Origin: Lamellibrachia satsuma
Lineage: Eukaryota > Annelida > Polychaeta > Sabellida > Siboglinidae
DNA length: 64,000 bases
Assembly (NCBI GenBank): GCA_033239005.1
Contig: BSQZ01000101.1
Coordinates: 370,001 to 434,000 of the forward strand
Direction: 5' to 3'
The notes below the pieces were generated by a model, which saw only the letters and a program-made list of their open reading frames with translations, was not told where the DNA came from and did no database searches. Made by a program: the position numbers and the translations under genes. The first letter of the stretch is position 1; every line of letters starts with the position of its first letter. Shown in pieces: positions 37,120 through 63,593 of the stretch.

Positions 37120-37420
37120 CTCTCTCAGTACCACTTTCTAAATCATTGCAATGGCTCCCTGTTCGATATCGCATTACCGGAGTTTTTAAGATATGTACAT
37201 ATCAAGCCCTTTCATCGAAGCAACCAGTATATTTACATTCAGTACTCACTCATGCAAGACAGCATAGACTGCGTAGATCATCTAATTATTATATAATAAT
37301 CTACTTTTTGTTCCCAGCATTAAGACAAATGTCGGAACTAGAGCTTTTTCGGTTGCTGCACCGACCCTGTAGAACTCACTCCCTGTTAGTGTAAAGTATG
37401 TAGGATATATATATATATAT
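37120..37420 (+). mobile_element. Second LINE 3' end fragment
   Basis: The frame from 37128 carries LQWLPVRYRITGVFKICTYQ and YLHSVLTHARQHRLRRSS. After an AT-rich insertion of about 25 bp the coding resumes in another frame with TNVGTRAFSVAAPTL, then NSLPVSVK. It is the same region as at 24.4 and 36.4 kb but another sequence, so a separate insertion. Confidence 0.78.
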
Positions 37421-37640
37421 TTATATAAACACTGCCACTGCTAATTAGTATTATACCCTGAAGGTAATAAATGCACGGTCAATATGTCGGAACAAAGAAG
37501 GGTAAGATAAGTAAGAAGACGGATAAAGACTCCGCTAAACAGAACAACAAAGAATGTCGTTGAATAAATATGTTGTGGAATAAATGTTCAAGCTCAGGCG
37601 TCATCGTTAAATCATCGAAACAGCCGTAGGGGAAATATAT
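37421..37640. other. Non-coding, nothing recognised
   Basis: Short AT tracts and spacer only. Confidence 0.35.
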
Positions 37641-37644
37641 GCGA

Positions 37645-38100
37645 CATGTCCTCAAATCCAAACAGTTCAGTTGTCGACGGTGTCGTCGGTTCTGGAGGAC
37701 GCGGTGACAACTAACGAAAGCAACACGGGTGATTTTATTGGAAGCCACATTCGTGACGATTTAACTTCCAGTCTTTTGGTGTATGTCTGGCCGCTGATTG
37801 CGTGACGCGTGACGCGCACGACACTCATGTGCCTGGGCTTATCGTTGGCGTTCATAGTCGGTGTCGTTCCCAGTAATGTGTTCGTCGTCATCGATCACTA
37901 CTGGCCAATGCCGACATCCACTTTGTACTTTGTCATCTACTGAGCGATGCACCTGTCAATCACGATGAATCTGTCAATCACGCCATCAACTTCTTCCTCT
38001 ACAGTCTGACGGAAGCTCACTTCCAGAGCGAATTTGTCCCAATGTTTCGCAGGTGTATCCAGTGCGGAGGTGCGGCGGCGTCTGTAGTTCACATGATGCC
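37645..38100 (+). pseudogene. Rhodopsin-family GPCR relic (N-terminus plus TM6-TM7)
   Basis: Several frames together resemble a class-A GPCR with its centre removed. First comes an N-glycosylation-type N-terminus and start of TM1: TTNESNTGDFIGSHI, then SSLLVYVWPLIA. After a TGA the next frame reads TLMCLGLSLAFIVGVVPSNV, like TM6. After another stop or frame change, VNHAINFFLYSLTEAHFQSE and FVPMFRRC resemble TM7 (N-A-x-N-F-F-x-Y in place of NPxxY) and helix 8. TM1-TM5 are missing between. CTGTCAATCACG occurs twice, which may explain one frameshift. The receptor class is unknown; peptide-type receptors have similar TM7 sequences. A chance reading of the TM6 part is possible, but the TM7 block is convincing. 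Confidence 0.55.
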
Positions 38101-38479
38101 ATCTCGTGCTACGGGCAGGTTCAAGTTCCACAGGAGTATTGGAGTCGATTAACAAATGCGAAGATTGATGAGGTTTCTGATGTGAAAGCAGTCATTGTGT
38201 TAGGGCATTTGTTTTATGATTATGATGGTTTATGTTAGGCGCTCAAAGGCGACGTATTTTCCACGGCTCATTGTCGACGCTTCATTTTTGTTAGATATTT
38301 TGAAATCTTAGTCAAGTCATTGAGTAATATTTTTACTTATTTCACCATCAGTTTACCTTTTTCTTCTCGTGACGTTTCGATTGCTATCAGCAATTTTCAC
38401 AGACGACTACCGCTAGATGGCGACACGGTAGTCATTCTACGCAGACGTCACTCTGGTGTGTGCCCCCCGCGGCCGCCCC

Positions 38480-39045
38480 CTGGGTGGCCCTTCAGTAGAT
38501 TACCGTAGATGTGTGAGAGTCGGTATCGGCCTCATGCTGTTTTTGGTTTTCCTTATCAATATCACTTTGTTGATGCATCTTTTTCTCCAGTCCGACTCTC
38601 TGTCTATACATTTGGCCCCCGCCCAGTCTACTATGTGATTCTGTTGAGTCATGTGATCTGTGATCACTTATTCATGCATCTCTTTTTCCGATGTTTTTCT
38701 GTTGCTTCGGGTGTAGGGTCTGCAAGTCGATGCTTTCTCAACGTCTTCTTTGTGTTCTTTGATGTGGGTTTCTAGGTTACGTTTCGTTTCTCCGATGTAT
38801 GTGGCATTACAGTTCTTACACTTTATGGAATACACCCCTTCGAGCATCTTTTGTGGTTCAACTTGTCCTTTGGTCTTATTAGTGATCTCTTGATGGTGTT
38901 GTGAGGCTTCATTGCTGTGTTCACATTGTATTTCTTCATGGTCCGTGATGTGGTTTCGGATAATCCTTGGACATATGGAAGTACCGCCATGCTTTTGTTC
39001 TTGTCTTTTTCCTGATGTTATCGTCCTACTTTGTTTCACTCATAC
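38480..39045 (-). mobile_element. Penelope-like element, GIY-YIG endonuclease C-terminus
   Basis: The - strand frame 39039-38668 contains GVYSIKCKNCNATYIGETKR, then LETHIKEHKEDVE: the GIY-YIG nuclease with the upstream CxxC-type zinc residues typical of Penelope-like elements. Past one stop at about 38667 the frame continues with VITDHMTQQNHIVDWAGAKC and IDRESDWRKR, then LIRKT, the usual C-terminal stretch. The RT domain is not present here. The element is inactive because of the stop and the 5' truncation. Confidence 0.85.
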
Positions 39046-39790
39046 TAGTCAAGTCATGCTACACATCCACTAAAAGTCATATAAATTATAAGAGGGTTGT
39101 CCTTAGTACCATCTGAACAACGTAAAACCAACGTTGTTTCTTGCATGATTTTTCGTGTGCCTAAGCAGTTCCATTATCCATGAATCCCCGGTGTATTTGG
39201 TTAATAACGGGGATGTGAAACCCTTTCTTAATTTGTGTGGAAAAAATCCAACTCCTATGTAGGTTGAAAATGGGCAATTCGTCCAATTTATTTGGAAGTG
39301 GTATTTCAACGTAATTGCCACTGGGCACACCGCATTAAATGTAAAATGCCTCAAGCATAGGGTGCACAGTCAGAAATAAATAGTCTCGATTACTACATCA
39401 GTATAGAAGACAAACTGGTACATGTTAGCCATAAAAGTCTGACCAAACAACCCTTGTTGCTATTATATAATGTTCCTGCATAATAATTTACAAGGGAAAA
39501 ACATACTCAATTAAGAATGCACAAGCACAATACAAGCTACAGCTATACTATTTAACATTCACTACACACAAAAGAGGAGTAAGTAATCCCCCAGGCCCTA
39601 TTTGCTTGCAGATTGGGACCCCATCCTCCGTTAAAGGGCTACACGCTGATTGGCCAAAACCAGAACAATAGGAGAATCAATACTGGCAATACTCTATACC
39701 GAATATTGTAGTGGTTTTGGTTAACATTAACATGAATTGATGGGCACAGCCCAATTAAACCTCCAAATTGGGGTTCAACCACAAAGTAAT
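39046..39790. other. Non-coding, nothing recognised
   Basis: A - strand frame (39354-39103) is open for 83 codons without any domain I know. No repeat array is seen. Confidence 0.35.
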
Positions 39791-39835
39791 CCATGTATGC
39801 TGAACTGGCTGGCACAGTAGGTCGGGTCAGTCCTG

Positions 39836-40045
39836 ACTACAACCGACCCCTTGCCAACAGATGGATAAGTCGCCTCACGACCCTTCCTCTACCAACAGAA
39901 GGTAAATTGCATAGCTACCCACCCTCCGCCGACAGAGAGATAAGTCGCCTCACGACTCCCCCCTCTGCCAACAGAAGGTGAGTTCCCTTGCTATGTTTCC
40001 TCCGCTGACAGATAAGTCGCCTCACGACCATCCCTCTATCAACGG
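39836..40045. repeat. About 70-bp tandem repeat, three copies
   Basis: The blocks CCAACAGA, GATAAGTCGCCTCACGAC and CCCTCTGCCAACAGAAGGT recur three times with changes in spacing. Confidence 0.75.
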
Positions 40046-40253
40046 TTTTGGTCGGCCTACTATGCTGTGCCGAAGTTCAAGTTGCTGCCTCTGAGGGATC
40101 GAATGAATGTCAAGACAAGTTGCGATCGTCACCGACACGTTGTTGCACTCGTCAATGCCGGGTCACGTTCATCACTGCTGCGACATGTTCATCACTACTG
40201 GGTAACATTGTCACGTTCATTACTGGCAAGTCAAGTTGTTGCGATCATCACTG

Positions 40254-40945
40254 CATGACCCGTAGTTGTGTTCAACACTGCACGTCCCGTAGTTGTGCTC
40301 ATCAGGGCACGTCCCGTAGTTGTTCTCAACACTGCACGTCCCGTAGTTGTTCTCAACACTGTACGTCCCGTAGTTGTGCTCAATACTGCACGTCCCGTAG
40401 TTGCGTTCATCACTGCACGTCCCGTAGTTGTGCTCATCACTGCACGTCCCGTAGTTGTGCTCAACACGGCACGTCCCGTAGTTGTGCTCAACACGGCACG
40501 TCCCGTAGTTGTTCTCAACACTGCACGTCCCGTAGTTGTTCTCAACACTGCACGTCCCGTAGTTGTGCTCAACACTGCACGTCCCGTAGTTGTGTTCATC
40601 ACTGCACGTCCCGTAGTTGTGCTCATCACTGCACGTCCCGTAGTTGTGCTCATCACTGCACGTCCCGTAGTTGTGCTCAACACTGCACGTCCCGTAGTTG
40701 TGCTCAACACTGCACGTCCCGTAGTTGTGTTCATCACTGCACGTCCCGTAGTTGTGCTCATCACTGCACGTCCCGTAGTTGTGCTCAACACTGCACGTCC
40801 CGTAGTTGTTCTCAACACGGCACGTCCCGTAGTTGTGCTTAACACTGCACGTCCCGTAGTTGTTCTCAACACGGCACGTCCCGTAGTTGTGCTCAACACT
40901 GCACGTCCCGTAGTTGTTCTCAACACGGCACGTCCCGTTGTTGTC
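40254..40945. repeat. 27-bp minisatellite, about 25 units
   Basis: The unit CACGTCCCGTAGTTGTGCTC plus AACACTG, 27 bp. Units alternate among CTCAACAC, CTCATCAC and TTCATCAC forms. The period is divisible by three and few units create stops, so long frames exist on both strands (TSRSCAQHC nine-residue repeats and others). I treat these as non-coding. Confidence 0.95.
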
Positions 40946-41039
40946 TCCCGTCACGCTGAAACAGAAACAGTCGGGGGCAGTATCTGTATATAACCGGGTG
41001 TAGTCGGTGGCTTTATGTGGATATCCTGCTAGAGATTGA

Positions 41040-44030
41040 TTCCATCAGATATATTTCTGGTAGGAGTCAGAATGCCAGCGTCCCATGGCCTTAATTTGTT
41101 CGGAAGAGAAACCTGACATTGCTGTCCATGTGGCTGCCCCTATTCTATAACAATGAGGGGATATTTTATTGTCTGCTAACTCGGTTCGAGCAATGACTGC
41201 CCTTAAGTACTTAGCAAATGCAGTTATTTTAACTGGCAGTTTATTAGCATAGCGAAATGAGGAAGTAGGTTGGCGCTGGTCAACGTGAGGACGTGAACGC
41301 GTCACTCCCTTAACAGTCTTTAGAACAAATAATCCGCTGTGGGGATAGGGTAGCGACAAGCTTTGTGCATTTCTGCAATGGCCGACAGGTAAGCCATAAG
41401 GGTACTGGGTGCTTTCCCTTCCTCCTTGAGATGCTGCACAACAATAATTATTTTTTTGTTTGGGAAGGCGAGCAAGTAGCCGCTTTCTATCTAGTTTTTG
41501 CAAAAATGCTACAAACCTGGTCCAGTTAGCCTCGTAACGGCGAGCACTGCTCGGTGTAAGGGAAGTCTCCATGGTATTCGGGGCGTTGCGTGCCAGGGTA
41601 GCCACTGAATAGGAATTAGAGACGGTTGATCAACTAGGCCTGGTTGAACGAGACATGCGCGTTCGATCTGCAACCGTGAGATAAAACTCGCAACAACATT
41701 GAACTTTCCAGGGATGTGCTTGTCGCTTAAACATATGCTATAAGAAAGACATGCACGAGTTGGTGAACTAAACACATCAGTTTTGGGTCACTGGCATTTT
41801 GCCTATTGATCACCGCCCCCACGGCTGTATTGTCTGAAAAGAACAAAACCCGTTGATTAATCAACACTGGTCCCCATCGCCTGACAGCCAGTACGATTGG
41901 TAAGAGCTCTTTGGTGGAAATGTGTTTGGAGCCCCAGTGGGAAAATGTCCCTGAAACCAAGAGTCACCCATGACAGCTCCGAATACAGAGCCACTTGCAT
42001 CTGTTGTAAGAGACAGCTCATCTGATGATGTCCAGTTAGTAAAATTAAGGGAGCCGATCAATTATTGTAGCTCTTTTAAGGTAACTTTCTTCCTTTTAGC
42101 TAGGCTCATTAGCTTCTGACGTAGGGATACCACCTTCTCCAGCGGGAATGCGAGTGTTTGATTTAAGGTGTTAACTTCAATTCCATGGAGTGTGACCTTT
42201 GTGGCTGGTAACACTGTTTTAGCCTGCTTTATAGGTAAGTTAATAATTTTTCTCAGCTCAAAAAGGCGGGACAGGTTGGAATGACATTCAGGCTGTTTTG
42301 CCAACAACAAAATCGTCAAGGATATGGCTCATACTGGAAAAGCGAAACTTATGCTGGCATATCCATTGTAGGGCCTATGAAAGTAGCTCAACCAATTAGC
42401 ATGCATGACTACATCCCATCGGCAACGACTCAAAATATTCCAGTCCCTGACATTTGAAACCAAACAATGTGTAATCTTGGGGGAGATAGGAATTATGCGA
42501 AATGCATCTTGTAAGTCGGCTTTGGCGATGAATGCGCTTTTTCGCAACTTCACAAGTTGCTCGACGCAATGGTCTCGCTTTTGAAAAGCAACAGTAGTTA
42601 TTTCAGGCAGTATGTGCGGGTTGACTGAACTGGTTTGGGAAACTCAGGTCATGAAAGAGCCGAAACCAGACTCTTTCTTTGGGACTGAACCTAACGGCGA
42701 GTAGACCATGTTTGGGACGGGATCTGACGTGAAAGGGCTTGCAATCCTGTGTTTCGCCTATTCATTGATCAGCTTCCGTTGCACTATTCCCTGGTTATCC
42801 TTGACTGATTTGTGATTTTCAAAGTGATGCTTAGGTGGAGCTGACGTAATCGTGGAAGGGATCCGAAAAACTCAGTGAAACCTGTAACCAACGTGTTAGT
42901 TATATTTGTGTCACATCCCTGCAACAGCAATTGTAAGACATTAGGTTTATTGGTGTCGATATCACGCTACCGCTCCTTGTAAATCTATCTTCACTCAAAA
43001 GATCATTACTGGCCCTTGTGGTTATCTCAACCTGTTTTTTTGGGGGGGGCTCTGTAATGGGTTCTGTGGTGGGGACTTTGCCTTGCCCCGACAGACGAGC
43101 TGACTATGCCTCTCCTTTTTGCAAAAGGAACATCCATGTATGTATCGGCAATCTGGCCTTTGAAATTTTCCCTTGTTAAAGGCAAAACAGAAACGGGAAG
43201 GGTGTCTTAGGGTGCTTCCGGAAGCATATTCAAGAAAGGGCTGGGATGAGACATATGTATTTGCTGCTTTTGCCTTACACTTTGCTTTAACGCTGGAGTA
43301 GAGGGGGTAGTTAAAGAGATTCCAAGGAGCATCCGTCCTCTCCCTCCTCACACGGAAACGGTAGTCATGTTCCAACCACACCCGGGGCCCCTTATGTGCG
43401 TGCATGGTCAGGATGTGATCCATGTAAGTTATCAACTGGCTGCCCTCCTCAGCATACCTTTCGGCCCTGATGGTTGCATAAGTCATAACGAGGTGCAGCC
43501 ATTCACCAATTTGATCGACATGGATGACTGCCCGTTTTCCGTCTAAGGCGGGAGCGGCTGGATCCTCCTGTGGGTCAATCTGTCTGTGCGCATAATGCGC
43601 AGGGGAAAGTCGGTCAAGTGATGGCGAGCTGCGTCCTCGTTTCGCTGCGCGATGTCGACTCAAAGGCTGGGCTGGTCGACCTTCATCGGGCTGTTCGTCT
43701 GGCTGTGAAGATGAACCAGCTGCATTAGGAGCTGACTGCTCTCTGCGCAAGGCTTCGAATTTCTCATAATTCTTCGCCAACATGGTGGCCAGGAGAACCT
43801 CCATATTGGGTGCGTCAGGAGTACGGACCGCCGGCGCTTGTTCATCAGGCGTATCGCCTTGAGCGGTCTTATCACGCTTCTTGGCCCGCACATGCGCCGT
43901 CGATTATTTCGACATGATCTGGAATCCAGCATCATTTAATCCTACAGGCGTACCGCCTGGAGCGCTCTTATCAGGCTTCTTGACCCGCCACTGCGCCGTC
44001 GATTGTTTCGACATGATCTGGAACCCAGCA
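41040..44030 (-). mobile_element. DIRS/Ngaro-like tyrosine-recombinase retrotransposon, degraded
   Basis: Read from 44014 down. A gag-like frame begins MSKQSTAQW; its first 39 codons are duplicated and followed by a stop (43904). The main gag part (43891-43022) ends with a Cys/His cluster (FCFAFNKGKF, then HGCSFCKKERHSQLVC). RT pieces include FIAKADLQDAFRIIPISP (about 42530) and a HILDDF box (about 42330) in different frames. RNase H keeps its acidic residues: TTDASGSVFG, KELLPIVLAV, FFSDNTAVGAV (42061-41727). A tyrosine recombinase (41605-41045) keeps HCYRIGAATW, AMGRWHSDSYQKYI with H-x-x-R, H and Tyr. This gag-RT-RH-YR order is that of DIRS/Ngaro elements. Frameshifts break RT, so it is not autonomous. 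Confidence 0.9.
43895..44030. repeat. Tandem duplication at the gag start of the DIRS-like element
   Basis: The segment TTTCGACATGATCTGGAATC plus CAGCATCATTTAA and its flanks occur twice, about 105 bp apart. This duplicates the start codon region of gag; the inner copy carries a CAA-to-TAA stop. Confidence 0.85.
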
Positions 44031-44104
44031 TCATTTAACGCACCACCACCACCAGTACAATATGGTGCAGTAGTTCGGCATGGAAATAACGGCAATGCAT
44101 GATG

Positions 44105-44865
44105 CATAAAAGCAATTCAAGGTCATGTTCACAGATAGTAGGAACAAAGCACTACGTTACTGCAGTGTATTGGTCAAGTGAATCGTTGTTTTTTCTATAA
44201 TGCTTGAAACGTATGGCCAATGAACTGATCAGTAATTGTTGTGATGCCATGAATGTTCCAAATTATATAGATTCATACTATCAATCCGAATTCTTTTCAC
44301 AACATTTATTCTATGCTGTAAATTGTAAATACAGCAGAATGTGTACTGCTGCCCCCAACGCATACATAGAGGGCATCGTATATATAACGTGAACTCAGCA
44401 TGTAAATATTTTGTCTGACAGCGTATCGTGTATGGACGTATTGGAAAACCTCATCAGGCCCCCTAACTATATAGCATTGTAAATTCAAAAGTCACTAAAG
44501 TATAAATAGTAAAATAACATGCCCCGCCTAATACATGTACAATTTTTGTGCTGACACCTAGCAAATGTACCTACAGTAATTATGCAGTAATTTAGCCCAA
44601 AGCCAAGTAGTTGATTAGCTTGCAGTGTTTCGGCTTGACCTGTACGAATAATTCGACTTCGACCCTGCCCTGATTAAGGGCTATAAGGCATGGCCCGTTT
44701 TCATGCTAATTAGAGGCCGCTGTAGCCGTGCAAACAAAGGGCAAAGCCAACAGGTCCAGCTGCTTGCCTGGCTAAATATAGGAGCGCCGCCATTATAAAA
44801 TAAATGTTTGAATCAATTGGGACGAGCTCACTGCAAAGGAAACGATAATTAACGCTACTTCAAAC
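44105..44865. other. Non-coding, possibly 5' part of the DIRS-like element
   Basis: No gene or RNA seen. It lies between the gag start and the SGNH-like relic and may be internal to the same element. Confidence 0.35.
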
Positions 44866-44868
44866 CCG

Positions 44869-45135
44869 CTACAATGACTGTACGCAAGGAAAAGTAACAC
44901 CTTTTGAGGCCAGCATCGCTGAGGTGTACCCCATCCAGCAGCAGTGCCGGCAGCTTGGTCGTGATTCGCTCACGCTTGACCACAGCCATGTTATTTTCGG
45001 TCGCATCCAACGTTTTAGGGGGGCATTAAACAGCTCAGCTTTTGCAAAGAAATCTAGCGTCTTAGCCCGAAAACGCCCGGGTCCCCTGGGGAGCACTGGA
45101 CAAAACAGGACTGTGTTTACCCCGTAATCGTTAAC
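44869..45135 (-). pseudogene. SGNH-hydrolase-like relic of a DIRS/Ngaro-type element
   Basis: The - strand reads NTVLFCPVLPRGPGRFRAKT, then AELFNAPLKRW, and after a frame change LLLDGVHLSDAGLKR then SLRTVI. A 'DGVHLS..GL..Y..SLR' ending with an earlier LPR block is the pattern of SGNH-type hydrolase domains carried by some Ngaro/DIRS elements. The order (upstream of gag) is unusual if it belongs to the same element, so it may be the 3' end of a separate copy. Confidence 0.55.
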
Positions 45136-45156
45136 GCAGCGCTGCGCCAACTGAAA

Positions 45157-45222
45157 CAGGTCACTGCTCTACTAAGAAAACACACTGCTCTACTAAGAAA
45201 CACACTGCTCTACTAAGAAAAT
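45157..45222. repeat. Short tandem repeat, three copies
   Basis: CACTGCTCTACTAAGAAA with one or two extra A occurs three times. Confidence 0.8.
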
Positions 45223-45606
45223 GTTTTGTTTGACTGACATACCGACAAATGATGGTTTTATACTATCTTCAGAAAAATAATCAAATCCACCGCGATTACG
45301 TATACCGTATTGTACGCGAAAACCACCTGCGTTGTTCTTGTTGCTAATTAAACCGACTTATTCAATATAATTGTGTTGGTATGAAAACTCATATTTCGGG
45401 TTTTCAATTAACATTTTGATGCGTCGCTGGCAAAAATAATGGTTCAACAAAACAGTATCAAGAAACGTGGGGACATCGCGTATTAGATAATATGGAAATA
45501 ATAGTCTCCGCGCAATTCGCTAGATGGCATTAGCCATTCTTGCACATGTAGACGCCATGTTAAGTACAGCAAGATTGTATTTGATGTCCGTTTTTGGACA
45601 AATGTA

Positions 45607-61536
<15,930 letters not shown>

Positions 61537-61904
61537 AACGAAAACAAAGTACACTTTGGCACAAAATAATCGGAGTGGGGACAACTGAGTGTGGACGGCG
61601 CCAGAAACGTGTACGTTTCATCACTGCGACCTTACAGTATGTAATGGATCCTACTCGGGTGACCGTATCGCCAATGGAATTTTCTATGGTTAACCGAACA
61701 GCGGGAAACGTTATAGAGATATATCACAAGCTTTAAAAAAACACTCAAGCTGTCACTCATTGCAACGGGCATTGATTCTCACGTTTCGGTAAAAAGAAAT
61801 ACGCAGGAACAGCCGGTGGGGGTTTAGTCGGAAAGTGCCTGTGGTTTTTTAATTTGCCCGTGAAAGGAAAGGAAGAAGAAAGGAAAATGAGCCTCCCTGT
61901 CTTC

Positions 61905-62790
61905 CAAAACTAATATTAAAAATGTGACCCTATCAATAATATTCTTTCTAGAACACACACAAATAAAACTTTCCCTAAATCATTTACATGTAATGAAGAA
62001 ATCATAAGAGATAAGACAGACATCTCAAACACATTTAATAATTGTTTTACCAGTATTGGTCCAAACCTAGCCACACAAATATACAATCCCATAAATAAAA
62101 ACTTATTTAACTTGTATGGTTTTGAAGGTGTTTCTTCACTATTACTAAAATTAGTTAAACCTGCTCTAATAAATTATTAACACTAATTACAAGCGAAATG
62201 TTAACTACATGTATCTTCCCCTCAAACTATTTTTCAAGATAGTTCCAATCTGTAAAAAAATTAAAATAAAAAATGTTGCAATTACAGACAAATATCTCTC
62301 TTACCGGTTATTTCAAAAGTAATCGAACAAATTATTTACATCTAGTTAGATTCCTTTTTTTAAACACAAACACTTTTGTATGATAGCTAATACTTCCCAG
62401 AGAAGTTGAGATGGCCTTGGAATGAACAGGTCTGCCAGGGGGTGAAGTGTAAAGCGTCTTGAGCAGTCCTACGGACTGGATACCGCGCTATATAAGAACT
62501 CACCTTTTATAACCAAAATGGAATTAGAATGGAATATTCAACTGAATTTGCTGCTCTTGAATTAACCGATAGAATATTGGCACAAATGAAATACATATAA
62601 ATGTCTTCCTAGACCTTTCAAAAGCATTCAAAAGCACCCTAGACCATACAATATTACTAGCTAAATTAGAATATTATGGCGTAAAAGGAGTAGCTTTAGG
62701 TTTAGTTAGAAATTATTTAACATCGAAAACAGCATGTGGAAATACATGTGATGGCATTACACTATTGCAAAAAAGATTTTAAATGCGCTC
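61905..62790 (+). mobile_element. LINE fragment C inserted in the right arm
   Basis: The + strand reads FTCNEEIIRDKTDISNTFNN, then IGPNLATQIYNP (the pre-RT linker of such elements), and from about 62515 the RT core: YSTEFAALELTDRILAQM, then DHTILLAKLEYYGVKGVALG. Frameshifts are frequent. It resembles the family of fragment A at 9.8 kb. The left arm lacks it, so it inserted after the duplication. Confidence 0.8.
62388..62512 (+). mobile_element. SINE/LINE-tail-like insert nested in LINE fragment C
   Basis: A segment interrupts the LINE between the LLYDS-type and YSTEFA-type blocks. It contains GTAAAGCGTCTTGAG and TACCGCGCTATATAAGAAC, a 3' tail pattern common to several deuterostome SINEs and LINEs. 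Confidence 0.6.
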
Positions 62791-62799
62791 ACCGGCCTA

Positions 62800-63590
62800 A
62801 TAGGCGAGGCTGTCAACAGACGTATCAACCTTTAGCAACTCAACATTAGCGTAATTGCAAGTGTTCGCTGCAATTCCATGGGTTTAGCAAACACATCGTG
62901 ATCGAAGATATTGTTCTTCATATAATAGTGACCAATGAATACTGTGCAGACAAAGATAAAACATATGCCGAGTTGAGATTGACGTGTTACATGTTACATA
63001 TATGTTTCAAGCTTTGATATCAAAGGATGACGATAGAATCTCTTCGGTTGTTAGCCTCCGGGAAATGACATTGTTGGGTCGCAATAGGCTGGCGATTGGT
63101 CGGCGAAATAATTCGCAATAGGTCGGCGAAACATGGGCAATTTCGTTCACACTATTTTGCCTGCGTCTTTCGGAGGAGAAAAAAAGTCCCTTCAACCAGG
63201 TGTCTGTATCAGGGGAAATAAAGTAGCACACAGGTTGTAGATGTGTAACAAGTCTTGGATTCACTCACTATAGAGGAGAAAACTATTAATTAAACCTGTC
63301 CTAGATAACAGCCAATGGTCAATGGTGGCTTCTTACGATGTATTTGTGTTCAGAAGTTCAGAAGACCTGAATTGGCAAACAATAACATTCCATTTCAAAT
63401 ATCGAATTAAACCCTTTAAAATTATAACTTCCATTAGGATCATACCCTTCCACTACATGATGACGACTTATAGCTGCTGGCGAGACTGGCGAAGCGATTA
63501 ATCGATCATGGTATGTTTATATTGTGTTGCGTGGCGTCTGAAGACTTCCCGGCTTGGGATTTGGGATATCTGACCGTGGGCATTCATTAA
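62800..63590. other. Right-arm flank upstream of the channel gene
   Basis: Non-coding sequence matching 28550-29170 in reverse. No gene is seen; the - strand frame at 63007-63264 has no recognised domain. Confidence 0.6.
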
Positions 63591-63593
63591 TGA

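Noticed and set aside
40048..40993. Cys-rich 264-residue protein of nine-residue repeats
   Set aside because: The 27-bp period keeps many frames open equally; there is no signal peptide, splice context or codon bias favouring one frame.
61537..61584. Longer N-terminus for the channel starting upstream at 61584
   Set aside because: The codon there is TTG. The first ATG in frame is at 61536, and the pseudogene aligns from there with a mutated start.
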